From assembly GCA_944548615.1 (NCBI GenBank), contig OX155952.1:34669788-34733787 (forward strand): a DNA stretch of 64,000 nucleotides. Reading direction: 5' to 3'. Under the pieces are notes generated by a model. It was not told the origin of the DNA and did not search any database. It saw nothing but the letters and a program-made list of their open reading frames with translations. Source of the DNA: Micropterix aruncella (Eukaryota; Arthropoda; Insecta; Lepidoptera; Micropterigidae). Each line of letters begins with the position of its first letter. Positions within the stretch are counted from its first letter, which is position 1. This document shows, in pieces, positions 43,109-57,600 of this stretch. The position numbers and the translations under genes were made by a program.

Positions 43109-44160
43109 ATTGTCCTTGCCGGGAGATCGAGCTTGAGGCTGCTGCCAGGTATCGGGGCTATTGGTCGATCAGCGATTCCATTGGAGATATCACATCGATC
43201 TAGCATATGAAATTCGCCTTTGCGTTAAGCAATTTTCCTAACTGCGAAACCACCTAGATATTTTCGTATGACAATAAACCCACCCATCGTGAAATTTCAC
43301 AATAAAGAGTATAAACAAACAAGATATTATTCAGTCATTTACACGTAACAAGACAAATCCCGAAAAACACTGTAATGATGCAAAGTGAAGCAAAGTGTAT
43401 GGAGAGCAACGGACACAAGTATTGTTTTGCCACTTCTTAAATAAACTGCTATCGTGGATGTGAAGCGCGTGAAGGGGTTTCGACCTTAAAGCGCGACCAG
43501 GGCATTAAAATCACTCCTCAAGGAATGTCTCTGGAGGTGCACTAATCATTGTAATGGGGATCTCCATTAATGTAATTTCAGTTTTTCCTTTAATATTTTT
43601 TCATAATAGTCTTTTTGAGGATTGTGGAGTTTATTAAGGAAGTACCTGAAGGGGGTCTATATACTCTATCTGGACAAGTTTGTATATTATGTACATATAT
43701 ATGTAAAATTATTTAAAAAAAACTTAGTTACTAGTAAGTATCATACTGTGACGTACCTTTATATTAGCTATTCAAATTCAAATTCAAAATTCAAATATAT
43801 TTATCAAATCTATAAAGCTACACATATTTTAGTCTCAAGGCCATTCTAACTAGACCTCGCCTTTACTAAGGTAGGCTTAATGTAAAAGTAGATGTAGAGT
43901 CGTTTACGTAACTTGCGTTTGTTTTTCTTTATATACACAGCATGTAATAAATAAATATAATATATTAAATTTAAGTAGATACATAGATATGTAAACATAT
44001 AATAGTACATAATAACATGAAATTTACGTATACACATAGATAGATACATACATACATAAATACATATACTTAATAAATAAATATTAAATAATACAACATA
44101 GATTTTGAAAATCCTGCTATATTGTATTATATATATTATATATTATTATATATTATATTA
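43109..44160. other. Mostly unassigned; SINE tail scrap and LINE-like scrap
   Basis: 43265-43320 is a SINE tail (CAATAAACCCACCCATCGTG). 43790-43920 resembles a LINE 3' end on the minus strand. ATACATACATACATAA repeats lie at 44040-44065. No gene. Confidence 0.45.
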
Positions 44161-44161
44161 T

Positions 44162-44894
44162 ACAGAGGTAAAGTTTGTGACGTTGTAGAAAGTAATCTCT
44201 GGATCTACTGAACCGATTTTGAAAATTCTTTTACCAATAGAAAGCCACGTTATTTGTGAGTGGCTATATATTAATCCGAAAAATGAAAAGACTTTTTCGT
44301 GGTAGTCGGATTTCCAAAGTAAGTCGAAAATAACGGTCGAACGAAAACGTTTCTAACTAACGCTGCCTTAACGATGAGAGATATATATTAAGTATGATTA
44401 AGTTCTAGAGAAAAGTTGTAGAGCTTGATAATGCCTACAAAAAAGTCAGCGACAGCATTTGTCTAACTTTTATATTTAAGTCACAAAAAGTAGTTTTTCA
44501 AATTAAACAAATAATTTAAATCGTTAGGTCATGTTTATTGGTCATATTATCAACAATTATGAATTATTATCAAATAAGTAAATTTATCGTCTCAAGTGTT
44601 TAAAACAAAAGACTTTTCCATTTTACTGCATATAATTTCACTTAAACTGCATAAATGGTTAAAGATATAAGACACTCACAAATAAGACACTCACAAGAAG
44701 ACACTCACAAATAACGGTAATACAGTCAAATTGGCATGCAAATACATACATACATATGCAGTAAAAATATAACCCTTCTTTTGGCAGTCAGGAAATAAAT
44801 CATAGCATTCAGTAGGTACTAACCAAACCACGCTCATAATTTCATCACAAGTAAAAAGTTTTACCGCCCAACGAAGTGGGCACGGGTCAGCTAG
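44162..44894 (-). repeat. ACTAGCTG...dispersed repeat, full-length inverted copy of 5453-6163
   Basis: On the minus strand it begins AGCTGACCCGTGCCCACTTC and ends near AACTTTACCTCTG. Sequence order matches 5453-6163 throughout. The 85-codon minus frame here is inside the repeat. Confidence 0.7.
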
Positions 44895-47800
44895 TTTTAT
44901 TATATATGTGATTAGTGTCTCCGTTTCATCTCGACCCATAGTCAGCACTTGATTAGGTTTTTATTTACTCCGTGACTAGTCCTAGATTTCAGCCCTGCAG
45001 GAAAACCACTATTCATTTTATTAAACAGTCCAGGAGCAATGTAATAAAAGTGTTTTTGTGTGAAACTTGTTCTCTTTTTGGGATTAAGTGCTGTCTGTTT
45101 GTTGTTACTCGCGTAAGTTTGTGGTGTGTTGAATATAGATGATACTCCTCATGATCTTAATAGTATAGTAGGATTACCTTAGCGTATACGAAACAAACGT
45201 CTAGGACTTTAAATCCCTTGTACAAGCTCTCAGAAGTGCTACATGGTTATTTCTTCAGGTGCAGGCTTATATGAGATTCTGCAAATCTTTTTGAAGGTTC
45301 AAAAATCGAGACGTTTACACAAACATTCTATGACGGAATTCCGTTCTCTCATACTCTGCATTTCCGTGAACCACACTTCAAAAAAAAATTATCAAAAATA
45401 ATATCGTAGTAGGAAGCATCACTCAACCATATTACTGAGCATAATTATGCTAACTAAATTTTCTTCAATTCGCTTAAAGCTACCAAACTAAAATTAGTTT
45501 TTGAAATATTCACTTAACCGCATTATACAATTATTATTCACACTGTCTGTCACTTTATGCTTGGAAGTTGCAAATACTTTAATTAGACATCTGAGTGAAG
45601 TTTCCACGATGGAAACATAATTAGAGCTAATTATTCAATTTCACCTGTTTTTGGAATCATTCTAGTGGTCTGTTTGTGGCATGGCTCAAAACAGAAATTA
45701 TATTAGATAATTTAAAATTAGGCATTTTACTCATTCAGTATATTATAATTAGAGCGCTCTGTGGTCCGGCCTCTGGTAGTAATAATTAATTAATGAATGG
45801 ATATAATCTTTATGGCAGTATATAATAAAGGAATACTTATAACATACATGTAATACGTTATAATGCAGTAAATATAACACAATTATCAGGATTATCAATA
45901 TACATATAACGATAATATTTAAACCAAATCTTGCAGATAGGTGTGAAAGTTTTAAGGTGCTGTAGCACTGAAGATAGCAACAAGAACACTAATTTAAAAA
46001 ATGAAAACACGACCGCTGGTACAAAAAGAGAAATTTCGTATTTTTAATTATTACAAAAAAAATATTCGCTCAGAAAAGCATGTCTTTAATGTATAAAGTT
46101 TTTCATTGAAACGATATTCTTTAAAACAAAATTCATTTAAGGATGCTCCGTTGCGGCTCCATTGACGCGTGTTACCTCCGTAAATATCTAGTGCTTAAAG
46201 ACGATTGCGCATTCTGTTATAATCATGATGTCTATTATCTACTCAATCAGACCTTTCATTTAATATATTGAACACGATATATTTATCTTAATTTATCGAC
46301 ATTTGGACCTTAAGACATTTATTTATTTTACATTTCGACAGTTTAGGCATCCTATGATAACTCGAATAACGTAACGATGTTATCGATACCACACACTTCT
46401 AAATCGGTTCAAGCGTTTAGAAGTTATGGTGGAATAAAGAAACGGAAAACTACATACATGTTACCTAACCACATTGCACTCCCTTTTTGTTGGGGAAGTC
46501 GTGTAATAAATGAACTATTCTTGAGAAAAATCTGGGTTTCATCATTAATACAAATCGGTTTTTACCGAGAACAATAACGTAATTTTATAATTTTTTAAAA
46601 CGTCAGAATGGAATGAATTCATAAGAACCAAATAAGGTCACTAAAACATTAATAATTATTTGTGGAGTGTAGTTATGAAACATTTTGTCTATATTTTTTT
46701 TGCTAAATTAATATTCTAAAAACTTATATTCCGTACTGGCCTTACAGGGTTTATTCCTGGCGGCCGCGAAGAAGAAGAACGAAAAAACTATCAAATGATG
46801 ACTGTCATAACACAACCAACACGGACAGCAAGGAACGACCCCTTGCTCTATGACTTTTGAAATGACATGGCGATTCTAACACACACACTTCTAAATTGGC
46901 TCAAGCACTTAGATGTTATGGGGGAATAAATAAACGGAATACATACTTATATGAACCCTAAACACATTACTCTTTTTTAGTGTGCAGTAATGTAAAAACG
47001 ATAAAATTTTATATATATTGGTACAAAAGGAACAGTGGATATGTAAAGGATGGTAAAGATCTAGGCTTTATTGCGAGAGATACTCGAATAGGTAGCTACT
47101 TTTTTCCATAATTGTTTCCATGCGTTGCCCCTGTTCCGTTTCTCGCAAGCCTAATCTTTGTTGGCTCTAAAATATAAGAAATTATGAATCATTTCTATTA
47201 TTTTGGTATTCCGATTCTTAAAATTTAAGAACAGGTCTTAATTCCTATCGTTTCCGGCTTTGTCTATGCTCGCGCTAATGGGCGATAGATTTAACAGTTC
47301 CAGGAACCCATTTCTTTAGGAATTTCCAATCGTTATTTTTGTGTAAATTGCAGCAAATTGCATCTAAAAATCAAAATAAATGGCTCGTGGACACTAATTA
47401 AATATTGTTTTTTTTGAAATGCCACCTATACTATCGTCGTTTCCATGTCAGGGCAGTCTAAAAACCCGACAAATTCGATCTAGGTACAGAGGAGAAACGG
47501 AAAATGGATCAATATTTTGTGAACAGAAACTAACAATTTAGTTATTATTTATTCAATCGCCTTATTGTTATCAATGAATGTCTTACAATAAAGAGAAAAT
47601 TCTCAAAATAAATAGATTATAACCTTCAACTTACACGCTTGTCAGTTTAAACTGTTAAACCCCGAATAATATATATTTTACCCCCATTCGCCATGTAAGT
47701 GCAGAAACGGAATACAAAACGTGCCTAAACTGTACTCCACGTCAATTTAAAAACCATTTAAGCTCTGTATAAAGAACTTCCCCTTGAGAGATAATACCAA

Positions 47801-48300
47801 AACGTCAGGTAATTATTAGGCTCCATTTTAGCGCGTTTGAGACCAGATATTAGGCACCATAAAGAAACGAAATACGGGTCATTTTAAATTAACAACAACA
47901 ACAAATAACTATCGTTTCAAAACTATTCATACTAAAACAACATTTATAATGTATTCTTTCAGCTATTTCAGCAACTACACTGTAAAAAAATATGGGATTA
48001 TATAGATAGCTTTTTTAGTATAATAGTTATCCTAATTATTGTTATGTTAACAATTGTTTGTAGCATTAAAGAAATACTACTTATTTTATCAGTACTTGTG
48101 CATCTGATGGTGGTCAAACGTAATTCAGGAAATTCGTAATACGATCCTGGCGGCATTGAAAGTGTTGCGGCCGCAAATGATGCAATCGGTTAAATATCTA
48201 TTGATTTGTGTTTATAACGATTTTATCATAATGAAATTAAACTTTCTTTAATAATGCCTAGGTAATTAAATTTAAATTATTTCAATAAGATTGTATCTTA
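44895..48300. other. Unassigned AT-rich region with two related short repeats
   Basis: 46377-46530 and 46880-47000 are diverged copies of one block (ACACTTCTAAATCGGTTCAA, GGAATAAAGAAACGGAA, CTAACCACATT), a common lepidopteran repeat type. The 66-codon frame at 46377 is in this repeat. Otherwise nothing is recognised. Confidence 0.4.
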
Positions 48301-48322
48301 CATAGAAACGCAATCGGGCCCA
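48301..48322 (+). mobile_element. MITE family B right-end scrap
   Basis: AGAAACGCAATCGGGCCC matches the right terminus of the MITE copies; the rest is missing. Confidence 0.45.
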
Positions 48323-48557
48323 ATGAATGTGTTTTTATAACGGACGATTGATTACAAGAACGCAATAATTAAAGCAATGTTAATAACAATTAATTATTAG
48401 TGTCATCTATCGCAGTTCTATATTAGCTGATTATATCACAGTAATAATGTGGAGAGAATGCCATATATTAGTCTATCTGAATATTAAAGTGCTTAATTAT
48501 TATTACCAAAAATAAAAATTGTTATGTTTATGAAAGTTATAAAAATAATAGGAGCTT

Positions 48558-49205
48558 CTTGAGGTGTCGACTACAACGGGCGAGCCCGTCACCACAGGAA
48601 GTTTTAACGATTAGTCGTTCTATCGACCTGCAGTGAGCGTAGAAGACTTTGGACAAAACAATCCGACGTCAAGCTACGCCACAACCCGTAAGAGACCAAC
48701 GCCTTACCGCGAGATAGCCAGGAATGCTACCTGGCGGGCGACACTCGCGCCCTTACTACCAATTGTGTCCAGATTTCTCCGGACTCTCGATTGGTTCCGA
48801 GTTCGAGGTCGCTTGCGCGGTCCTCTCCCTTACGAAGCGGTGAAACGGTGAATACCGAATCTATCGCGGACCATGGCGTCCTTTGCCCGCCTCTGAACCG
48901 GGATCGGATGGCCAATGGTCATTTCAAGATCAGTCGCCGTAAGGTACGCAACCAACCCCGCTCTATAGGAAACAATACAGCTTCCAGACTCCCCAGACTG
49001 TTAGTCGGAGTGCACAATCGATTGGCTTGCGCCGCACGGTGCGCAGACCGTCCAGGAGCGCCAGAGGATTGATTCCCGGGGGAAACTGACCAGGGCCAGA
49101 GTCCTACCCAGGTTCGCACCCCGTGCGTGGAGGCCGTCGGATGGGTGTTGACCCGTTAGTATGACCGACCCTGAACACATGGGTCTTCGTGGCCAACCCA
49201 TCATG
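48558..49205 (+). repeat. Dispersed repeat family A, copy 7 (nearly full length)
   Basis: Starts GGTGTCGACTACAACGGGCG and ends CTTCGTGGCCAACCCATCA. It contains every box of the family in order, and with copy 4 defines its length. Frames of 62-93 codons on both strands are not convincing genes. Confidence 0.75.
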
Positions 49206-50100
49206 GGCATGGGGTCTAATATCATATATAATCAATGATAAAAACTGCCCTGACTTACGATAGAAATCATCAAACGGGCAATTTCTCCGCTACACCCTAT
49301 CATTTCGGACGAGTGAGAAGTTTCGTGTAAAACTCATAATTAATGCATTTCCGGCCTTCGTAGTCCATCCTCAATATCCACCGACAAAACTAGCTGAAAC
49401 TGTACGTCTCCCTCACTTTTCTATCCTCATCTCATAAGCTAAACTTGTTTGTGTTTATTGTTTGTGTTTGTGTTGTTTGTGTTTGTGTCAAACACTTGTT
49501 TGTTTTTGTGTCTATTAGCGTATATTCTCAGTTATTTAGTTAAGCTAAATACAACATACACGAGTGGATGCTTAACAAGCACACCATGATCTCGACAAAA
49601 TATAAAATGTTTTTCATATACATACTTATTATAAAATAGATTATGATATCTAAGATACCTCTATTATTTTTATGTTAAAAAAAGGTATACCACGTAGGAA
49701 TAATTTGATATTGTTTAATTATTCATTATAATTATTGTCGTTTTACTTATATGGTTATTGAGTGAGTATCTTTTATTTGGTCTGACTTTTGTTATTATTT
49801 GTACTGATTATTTGTTTTATTCATATTTTGATTATTTGTGTTTTAAACCTTTATTATTATGACATATCTAACTGCATTTGCAAATTTGGATGAATAGAAG
49901 ACTATTGATATTCTAAAACCACATAAATATCAACTTCATAGCAGGTTAATTAAATTCGGGAAGTGAGACCGACTCTGAAAACTTTTATCATTCCCTGCAA
50001 TTACATGGTTTCTTGGCAATAAGCTATAAAATACCCAAAAAGTTTCATCCGCTGAAACAAAAGAACGCTGCGCCAGTTTCATGCGAGTCGGGCGCTGGCC
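49206..50100. other. Unassigned AT-rich sequence
   Basis: Contains a TTTGTGTTTGTG simple repeat at 49448-49510. No gene. Confidence 0.4.
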
Positions 50101-50115
50101 AGGAAAAAGGCTAAC

Positions 50116-50430
50116 ATGTATTATCAGAGATCCGCTTTCATAAAGGAAATGGCCGGTCCTTTGCCAAAAATACACTTTGGAAATAAAACGAAGCGGAATT
50201 ACACGCTGCGACGAAAACGTAAGACAACTGCAGCGCGTACTGCATTAGGACGTAATGTATATATTAAGTTACTAAAGTATTATACTCGTATTGGTGTAAT
50301 TAGGTTAAAATCGACCATAAAGTCATCGATTATTCAAGGAGGTTATGAAAAAAGCAACTTTAAGTTTGCTGCCAAGGGACGGTCACAAAGTTACGAATTC
50401 ACAAGTATTAGTGTATGTAGCTACAAGTAA
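50116..50430 (+). CDS. Hypothetical 104-aa Lys/Arg-rich frame
   Basis: Starts MYYQRSAFIKEMAG and is basic throughout (RRKRKTTAARTALGRN). No signal peptide, membrane segment or known domain is seen, and no intron signals or partner exons were found. It may be chance or an exon remnant. Confidence 0.2.
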   Translation: MYYQRSAFIKEMAGPLPKIHFGNKTKRNYTLRRKRKTTAARTALGRNVYIKLLKYYTRIGVIRLKSTIKSSIIQGGYEKSNFKFAAKGRSQSYEFTSISVCSYK

Positions 50431-50454
50431 CTAGTATAGATGTATATTTGTTTG

Positions 50455-50545
50455 TTTGTTTCTACTCTTTATTGTGACATTTCACGATGGGCGGGTTTAT
50501 TATCATCGAGAGCCTCTTACAACTAACCCTATTATGAAGTGATTA
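50455..50545 (-). mobile_element. SINE tail, inverted
   Basis: The complement of the SINE tail (CTCTTTATTGTGACATTTCA, GATGGGCGGGTTTATTATC) with a TTTGTTTGTTTGTTTC tract marking the 3' end. Confidence 0.6.
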
Positions 50546-50984
50546 TATACATGCACCGAGAAAATATAACAATATTATACATGGAAATACGCATGTTTCA
50601 ACAAGGATTACGTATTTAACTCGGACTGTGGTCCATACGTATAAATTAATATGACGCGGAACGATGTTTTCGTGATGGTAGTGTCTTAATGTTAAAGCAT
50701 AATGTTATTTCATTAGGTCGCGACCTTGGAATCTAGCCTCTAACATGACAGCATGTACTAGTATACGTACGGTTATAGTCGGACACATGAATCATGTTGA
50801 AACTACAGTAAACTCTTATTAACGTATTAACCGTAAGAAAGTGTTGATACATAAATAAATATAATCGAGTAATGGATTTTCAATTACTTAAAATTAACAA
50901 AATTACGATTGAAACATCGTTATTTTGTATAAAACCGTAATAACAAAATGGTAATGTAAAAATCAATCCAATAGTTTTCTTAGT

Positions 50985-51165
50985 GTGTGTGCGTGTAATA
51001 CGCATGAAAATGTGTGTCTTGTTATATGCATTCGATGGACAGAATTGAAATGCCATTCCGTTAAATTTATCTCAACTCAAAATATCCGATATCTCAACTT
51101 TGCCGAGAATCGATTTCGGAAACTTACAATGTAAAATAAGGCGGCCTAACCACTATGCCACCGTG
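50985..51165 (-). mobile_element. SINE head and body, inverted
   Basis: On the minus strand GGTGGCATAGTGGTTAGGCC (A-box region), then CGAAATCGATTCTCGGC (B-box-like), then GAGATAAATTTAACGGAATG and AAGACACACATTTTC. This matches the head and body of the SINE at 22683 without its tail. Confidence 0.6.
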
Positions 51166-51479
51166 TTTCCCTAATAGTTTTAACACTTGTGTAAAGTCAC
51201 TACTATCACCAAATATTTACAAGAGGAATTAGTGTCGACAAGGTTAAAATTTGAAAATTTATCAAAAATTAACTGAGGGCAGGAAAATATTGCAAGTGAT
51301 TAGAGCGAGAAATGGAGGAATAATGGAAATTAGACAGTAATGGAAATTAGACAGAAATATTTCTCTTTTGTTTTTTTCTCATAACTTTCTTTGTCCATTT
51401 AGTTTACTTTTAAATCTATTTTATTTATCTTAATTTATTTAACGGAATTTTATGTTCCACTTTAAAGCTGATTTTTTAA

Positions 51480-51715
51480 TGGAATAGTTTTTTTGAGGAC
51501 CACATTTTAAGCCAACTTTGTTTTATGAGCATTTCACTACAACGTAAAATACTTCATATTAGTAGTGCTCTGTCCACTCTAAAACGGATTAGTCCCAGTT
51601 GGGTGACAGAATCGAAAAAGCATGAGATGAAGGATTTGCCATTCTTTTCCTGTTATTTTAGTAGCTAAAGTCAATGTTTTAGAGAAATTAATTCTTAAAT
51701 AAATAAATGAGCTGT
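51480..51715 (+). mobile_element. LINE 3' end, family C, copy 4 (plus strand)
   Basis: GAGGACCACATTTTAAGCC, CAGTTGGGTGACAGAATCG and a TTCTTAAATAAATAAATG tail: the plus-oriented version of copies 1-3. Confidence 0.65.
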
Positions 51716-52719
<1,004 letters not shown>

Positions 52720-52750
52720 TATATTATATAAAATAAATAAATAAATAAAT

Positions 52751-53650
52751 ATTAGCGTGTAATACCCATGAGAATAAATTTTGGCTGAATTCTTAACAAG
52801 TTAAAAAATCAAATTAGGATTGTATTTCCACGTCTCCCCGCTTGTATACTTCGCGAGTACATAGCAATACAATTTTATAAAGAGGAAGATAAGGCGAGAT
52901 AAGAGAGGATTCTTATTATTTAAGTATGAATTTTATTACAAAGAAAGCCACTAGAGACTAAAGAGGAGAAACCTATACAAGTTGTCTATTTTAAACTCGT
53001 TGGAGCTGGAACATCTATGAGTATATTACAGAAGCGAGAACGATCGTATAAATACTGGATACTAGAGCTGGAACCACTGATAAAACATTTTCTTCGAAGG
53101 ACTGGCAAAATTTCAATAAAGAAAGTGTTTATATAATCAAAGTGTAGATTTACCTGTCCAGTAAATTGTCCATCTCTTCATTAAATGATTAATTATCACT
53201 AAATGGTCCATCACTTCACTAATCCAATTGGTTTTCGAACTTCACCTCATTAAAAGTCATTTGATCTATTAGGTAATACACCAGATTCTCTATATATATG
53301 GACCTATGATCTGTCCTTTTTTAAATGTTATTGCATATCCATTTCATTCTCTGAACTAGGTATGATGACTATGTATCGCTAGGTATGTCTATCTTTTTTA
53401 CCTTTTGTTTCCAAAGTGTGTCCCAAAATTCATTTCGATAGAAAACAGAAGTCATTTCGATAGAAAACAGAGGTTTTTAATTTATATTTTTATTGATTCA
53501 TAAAGTATACAGTATAGTGTGCAGCTACAGTATAGCTTCAAGTATACAGCTTTTTTTTCTTTGGTAACACTTTACCGACCAAATGTTGCGTGATTTTTGG
53601 GTCACCGATATTTTATCCATTATGTGAATATGGTCACTTATTTGGTTTTA
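52751..53650. other. Left flank of the CACTA element
   Basis: AT-rich. Holds a doubled GTCATTTCGATAGAAAACAG near 53435-53475 and related AGTATACAGTATAG words at 53505-53550. No gene. Confidence 0.4.
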
Positions 53651-53664
53651 TACACTCAGAGAAA
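53651..53664 (+). repeat. Left TIR and TA target duplication of the CACTA element
   Basis: TA (53651-53652) then CACTCAGAGAAA (53653-53664). Confidence 0.75.
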
Positions 53665-53689
53665 TTTTTACTAGACAACGCTGCATTTT

Positions 53690-54260
53690 TACATTGCGAG
53701 CGAAAAATTGCGAAATTAACCATAGAATATTGTGGCAATGACAAATTACCCTTTGCGGGGTCAGCAACGCTTACTTTGTCGAATGCAAAAATTGCGGAAT
53801 CAACAATATAAAATTGTGGCGCTAACAATTTTTTTCGACATTGTTATTACCTCAATGCTCTAAACTGCGGGGTTAACAATTTTACAGCTTGTGAGTTTAA
53901 CAATGTAAACGTAACATTGATTTTATACGTTGCGGCGATAGCAATGTTCCGCTACTTTGATAAATTGACAACGTGCTAATCTGCGGAATTCACATAGTTA
54001 AAGATTGTGATTTTCACAATGTAAGCAGAATATTGATTTTATACATTGCGACGATGGCAACTTTACGGTACTTTGATAAATTAGCAATGTGCTAATCTGT
54101 GGAATTCACATAGGTGAGTATTGTGAGTTTCACAATGTAAGCGGAACATTGCTTTTTTAATGTTGTGGATAAATTAGCAATGTCCATGATTAACATAGTT
54201 GGTTTGTCAGTTCCACAATGTAAGCGAGACATTGATTTTATACGTTGCCGCGCTAGCAAC
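53690..54260. repeat. Left subterminal repeats of the CACTA element
   Basis: A ~116-bp unit beginning ACAATGTAAGC and containing AACATTGATTTTATACGTTG and TTTGATAAATTAGCAATG recurs at 53901, 54016, 54132 and 54215; the third unit is shortened to 83 bp. Shorter ATTGCGGAAT/TTGTGGC words fill 53690-53890. These are plausible binding sites for the element's DNA-binding protein. Confidence 0.7.
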
Positions 54261-54469
54261 TTTTACTAGCAACGCTAGCTAGTAACTACGTAAGTTGTGA
54301 ATAAGGCAATGTTTTCATAATTCCTCAATGTTTTTAAATTGATATTAACACAACTTTGACGTAGATTTTTTCTCAATGGCAGATAGGTTTGAGAAAAACT
54401 CAAACTATAATTGTCAAAACCGCAACGTTTATTTTCTACAAAGTTGGGGGCTTTCCTAAACGTTGTCAA

Positions 54470-54600
54470 AATCCCGCCGCGCGCGCAAGTCGCGACACGC
54501 TCGCCGCTCGGCTGTTTGTTTGCGACGCTATTCCAGTTGATTCCAGTCTGTAACAAGGGCGCGGGCGGAGCGCTCGCTCTGATCAAGTGCATTTTACGGC
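54470..54600 (+). promoter_or_regulatory. CpG-rich patch upstream of ORF1, probable promoter
   Basis: A short block dense in CpG (CCGCCGCGCGCGCAAGTCGC, GGGCGCGGGCGGAGCGCTCG) in AT-rich DNA, about 90-200 bp before the ORF1 ATG. An initiator-like ATCAGTG lies near 54654. No clear TATA box. Role inferred from position. Confidence 0.4.
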
Positions 54601-54685
54601 GTCGTATTTTCAAGAAAGAATTAAAAGCACAACTCCGAACTGTTCAAAAGTGCAATCAGTGATTAAGTGGCGACATCTCAGAAAA

Positions 54686-57600
54686 ATGGAGAAAGAACAG
54701 CAGCTACTGTTTGACTTCTTAATATCGAACAACCTCGTACACCTGTTTTCCACACTACAAGGTAAGTTTTTTGAAAAAAATATTTATCGAGTCAGCGTGG
54801 TGAATATAGTCGAATGATATTGAAAGATCAATAATCTAGAATAATAATAAAATCAGGTCTTCTTAATATGATCAGTAGTTTCGGAATAAAGGGTGAACAC
54901 ATCGAACGCGTCGGCTGCCGCGGCCATGTGTCGGGCGCGATCTGTGTAATGAATTTCTATTGAGCCGTCCTATATTATCGCGTCCTATTATCGTCCTATA
55001 TAGAAATCGTCCTATTATCGCGACCTTGAGGCTTCGGACGACTGTACATACTGTCCTAAGCCACGGCAGCAAACGCGTCCGATAGTGCAATGTGTTCGCC
55101 CCTTAATCGTCGATTTTCTGAAACGCTATCTTTTTATTGTGATTTATTCTTCTTCTCGTTCTCTAAGAGACACTACAATTCAAACGTTAGCGCTCGAGGA
55201 GTTAACGGACTCAATAAATGAGATATAGGTATTTAAAAAGTGTCAACTCTATACATTTCGGTAGGTTAAGTTAGTTTTTTAAAACAATTTATTAACACCT
55301 ATGTGACAGTAGGTTAGGTTAGTTTTTTTTAAGAACCATGATAAAACTAATTTACAAAATAAAAATAAATTAAATTAAAAAAAACCGACCTTATTTTTTA
55401 ACAGATTTAGCACTGCAATGATTGAATTTAGTAGTGTGTATTTTTTTTTTGAAAACTAGACGAGGTACCAAAAGTAGAATAATTCCGACTTAACGGAGTG
55501 GCTATAATAGATTGTTTTTTTTCTAGATCAGGGTGCAGATTTAGACTTTCTGCTGCACGCTAACGATCACGAGCTTTACAGCTTGGTTCCACAGGTCGTA
55601 GATAAAGGAAAGCTTCGCATAGCACTGGACCGCGTGAGTAGTTCTGATGGTTGCTCCTTGCATGCCTGTTGCAATAAAATTCAGATAAAAGTCAGTTCGC
55701 ATCAAACTTGTCTTTTCGACGGTTTGTAAAGTTTTAAATCATAAAACACTTTGCGACACTCCGATGTACACTTGTGCCATAATGTTCGTGACATTATCGG
55801 TTTTCGTTCCGATTGCACTCCCACGCACATTGCGGTCGGCAAGACGTCCGGTTGGCTATCCGAAGTCTACGTAATTATGTTATTTACAGATATTATAGTA
55901 ATTTCCTTTATTTACAGAAGAAGGAAAGTGACCTATGCAAGGTTAGCGTTCTTAATGAAAGAACCGTTCGCACTTCTGTCGCTGCTCCATTTAGGCAAAA
56001 GTCGTTCGTGTCGACATCGCGCACTTCCTCACCGTCATCTTGCACTCCCTCACCGTCATCATGGTGTATGACTCCACATGAGGTTTGTGTAGATTTCATG
56101 CACCATTTTAAATAAATAAATTAAAATTTTCACGGTAATTTAAAAATAACAAATTTTGCTTGTATCGAATATAATTGAATGTCTCTTGGTAAAATAAACT
56201 GAATTAATTGCAATTTAGTTTTAACTGTAGTATATTTCCTGTCATAGCATAATATGATATTGAACCTTCAATAAGGCTGGATATTTTTTTGTTACAGGAG
56301 GGTCCTCAACACACTGTCTCTTCGTTTAATACTCAGATTGATGCTACAGAGAAGTTTTTGTCACCTGCTGTAGCCGGTTCATCATCTGCCAGGGCGGCGG
56401 TGAGTTAGAAAAATTATAAAACTGGCTTTAAATAAAAACTGTTATTGGATGGAACAGAATGTGATCTCGTGCAGTCTCGTGGACTACGGCCGCTTTTGAA
56501 TACTATAAAATGACGAGAAATAAAATAAGTAGAGAATTATATAAATTTTTTTAATTTCAGGAAAGGGAACTCACACATTTTGATGAAGAAGTGTCAATTA
56601 TCGACTTTACTACAATCCTGGTAGGAACAACACTCCGATCAATGTTGGAGTCCACCACAGCAGGAAAGCCGCTTCTTAAAAAACAAGTTTTAACGACACG
56701 GGACCGAAAAATCATCACTGCTGTCATCGTGGAGTCAGAAGTACGCAAACTAAAAAAAGTTACGGACCCGATACGAAAAGAAGTATGGGAAAACTGGACC
56801 AAAGAGATTGTATCTCTATTTCCGGAAGAAACAAACTCCGTATATTACAGCCCCTTTCGAATAGTTGAAGGTCGGGCTATACAGGCCAGTGGCCTCATTA
56901 TCAACCGACTAATCACAGTTAGAAGAAACCTGTCAACTCCATCAGAACCCCGCCGCAGCGAGAGCCGCAGTAGTGAATACAGCAGCGACAGCGAAAATAA
57001 AAAGAAGAAAAGGCGTACAAGCGACACGCCTGGTAGAACACGACCTTTGCCTGAAAACTTCAACTTGCTTCAACAACTTCAGAATGAGGAGGCCTCGTCT
57101 CAAGATGACGTGCAGTGGCTCAAAGTCTCCTCATCACCCCGAGATCTCGCTAAATCTAAATGGCATAATACTCTGCGCGAGCGGGTAGCCATCCTAGAGG
57201 GAAGCGACTATATAGCTTACTGCAAAACATTCCCAGCGATACAATCTCCATGGGGCTATGAATTGGTGAGTAATTTTGTAAGCTTATCAACATGCGACAT
57301 TTCTCACTTGTTGCAAATTTAATACAGTGGCTACATTTTGCGGATCTAACCGCTAAGACATCGATCACGCGGCATCGATGCAATTCTGCTGAACGCGCTT
57401 TTTCTATTTTGTCTTTTTTGAGATTATTTTCAAAGAGTATCATGTTATTATATTCGTAATTATTTTCGATTTCCATGTTGTGTTCAAAAACGTTGTAAAC
57501 AATCCGAATGACAGCTACGTTTGACAGCTTGCTACTAACCGCTGCTAATCGAAATTCAATTAAGTTCAATTAAGTCATTGCGTTTTTGTGGGCTTTCAGC

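Noticed and set aside
54587..54685. A longer ORF1 start upstream of 54686
   Set aside because: The frame is open, but the upstream start would be GTG; the first true ATG in frame is 54686, in good context.
57156..57569. A 137-codon minus-strand gene
   Set aside because: It is antisense to ORF1 exon 5 and runs into a MITE in intron 5.
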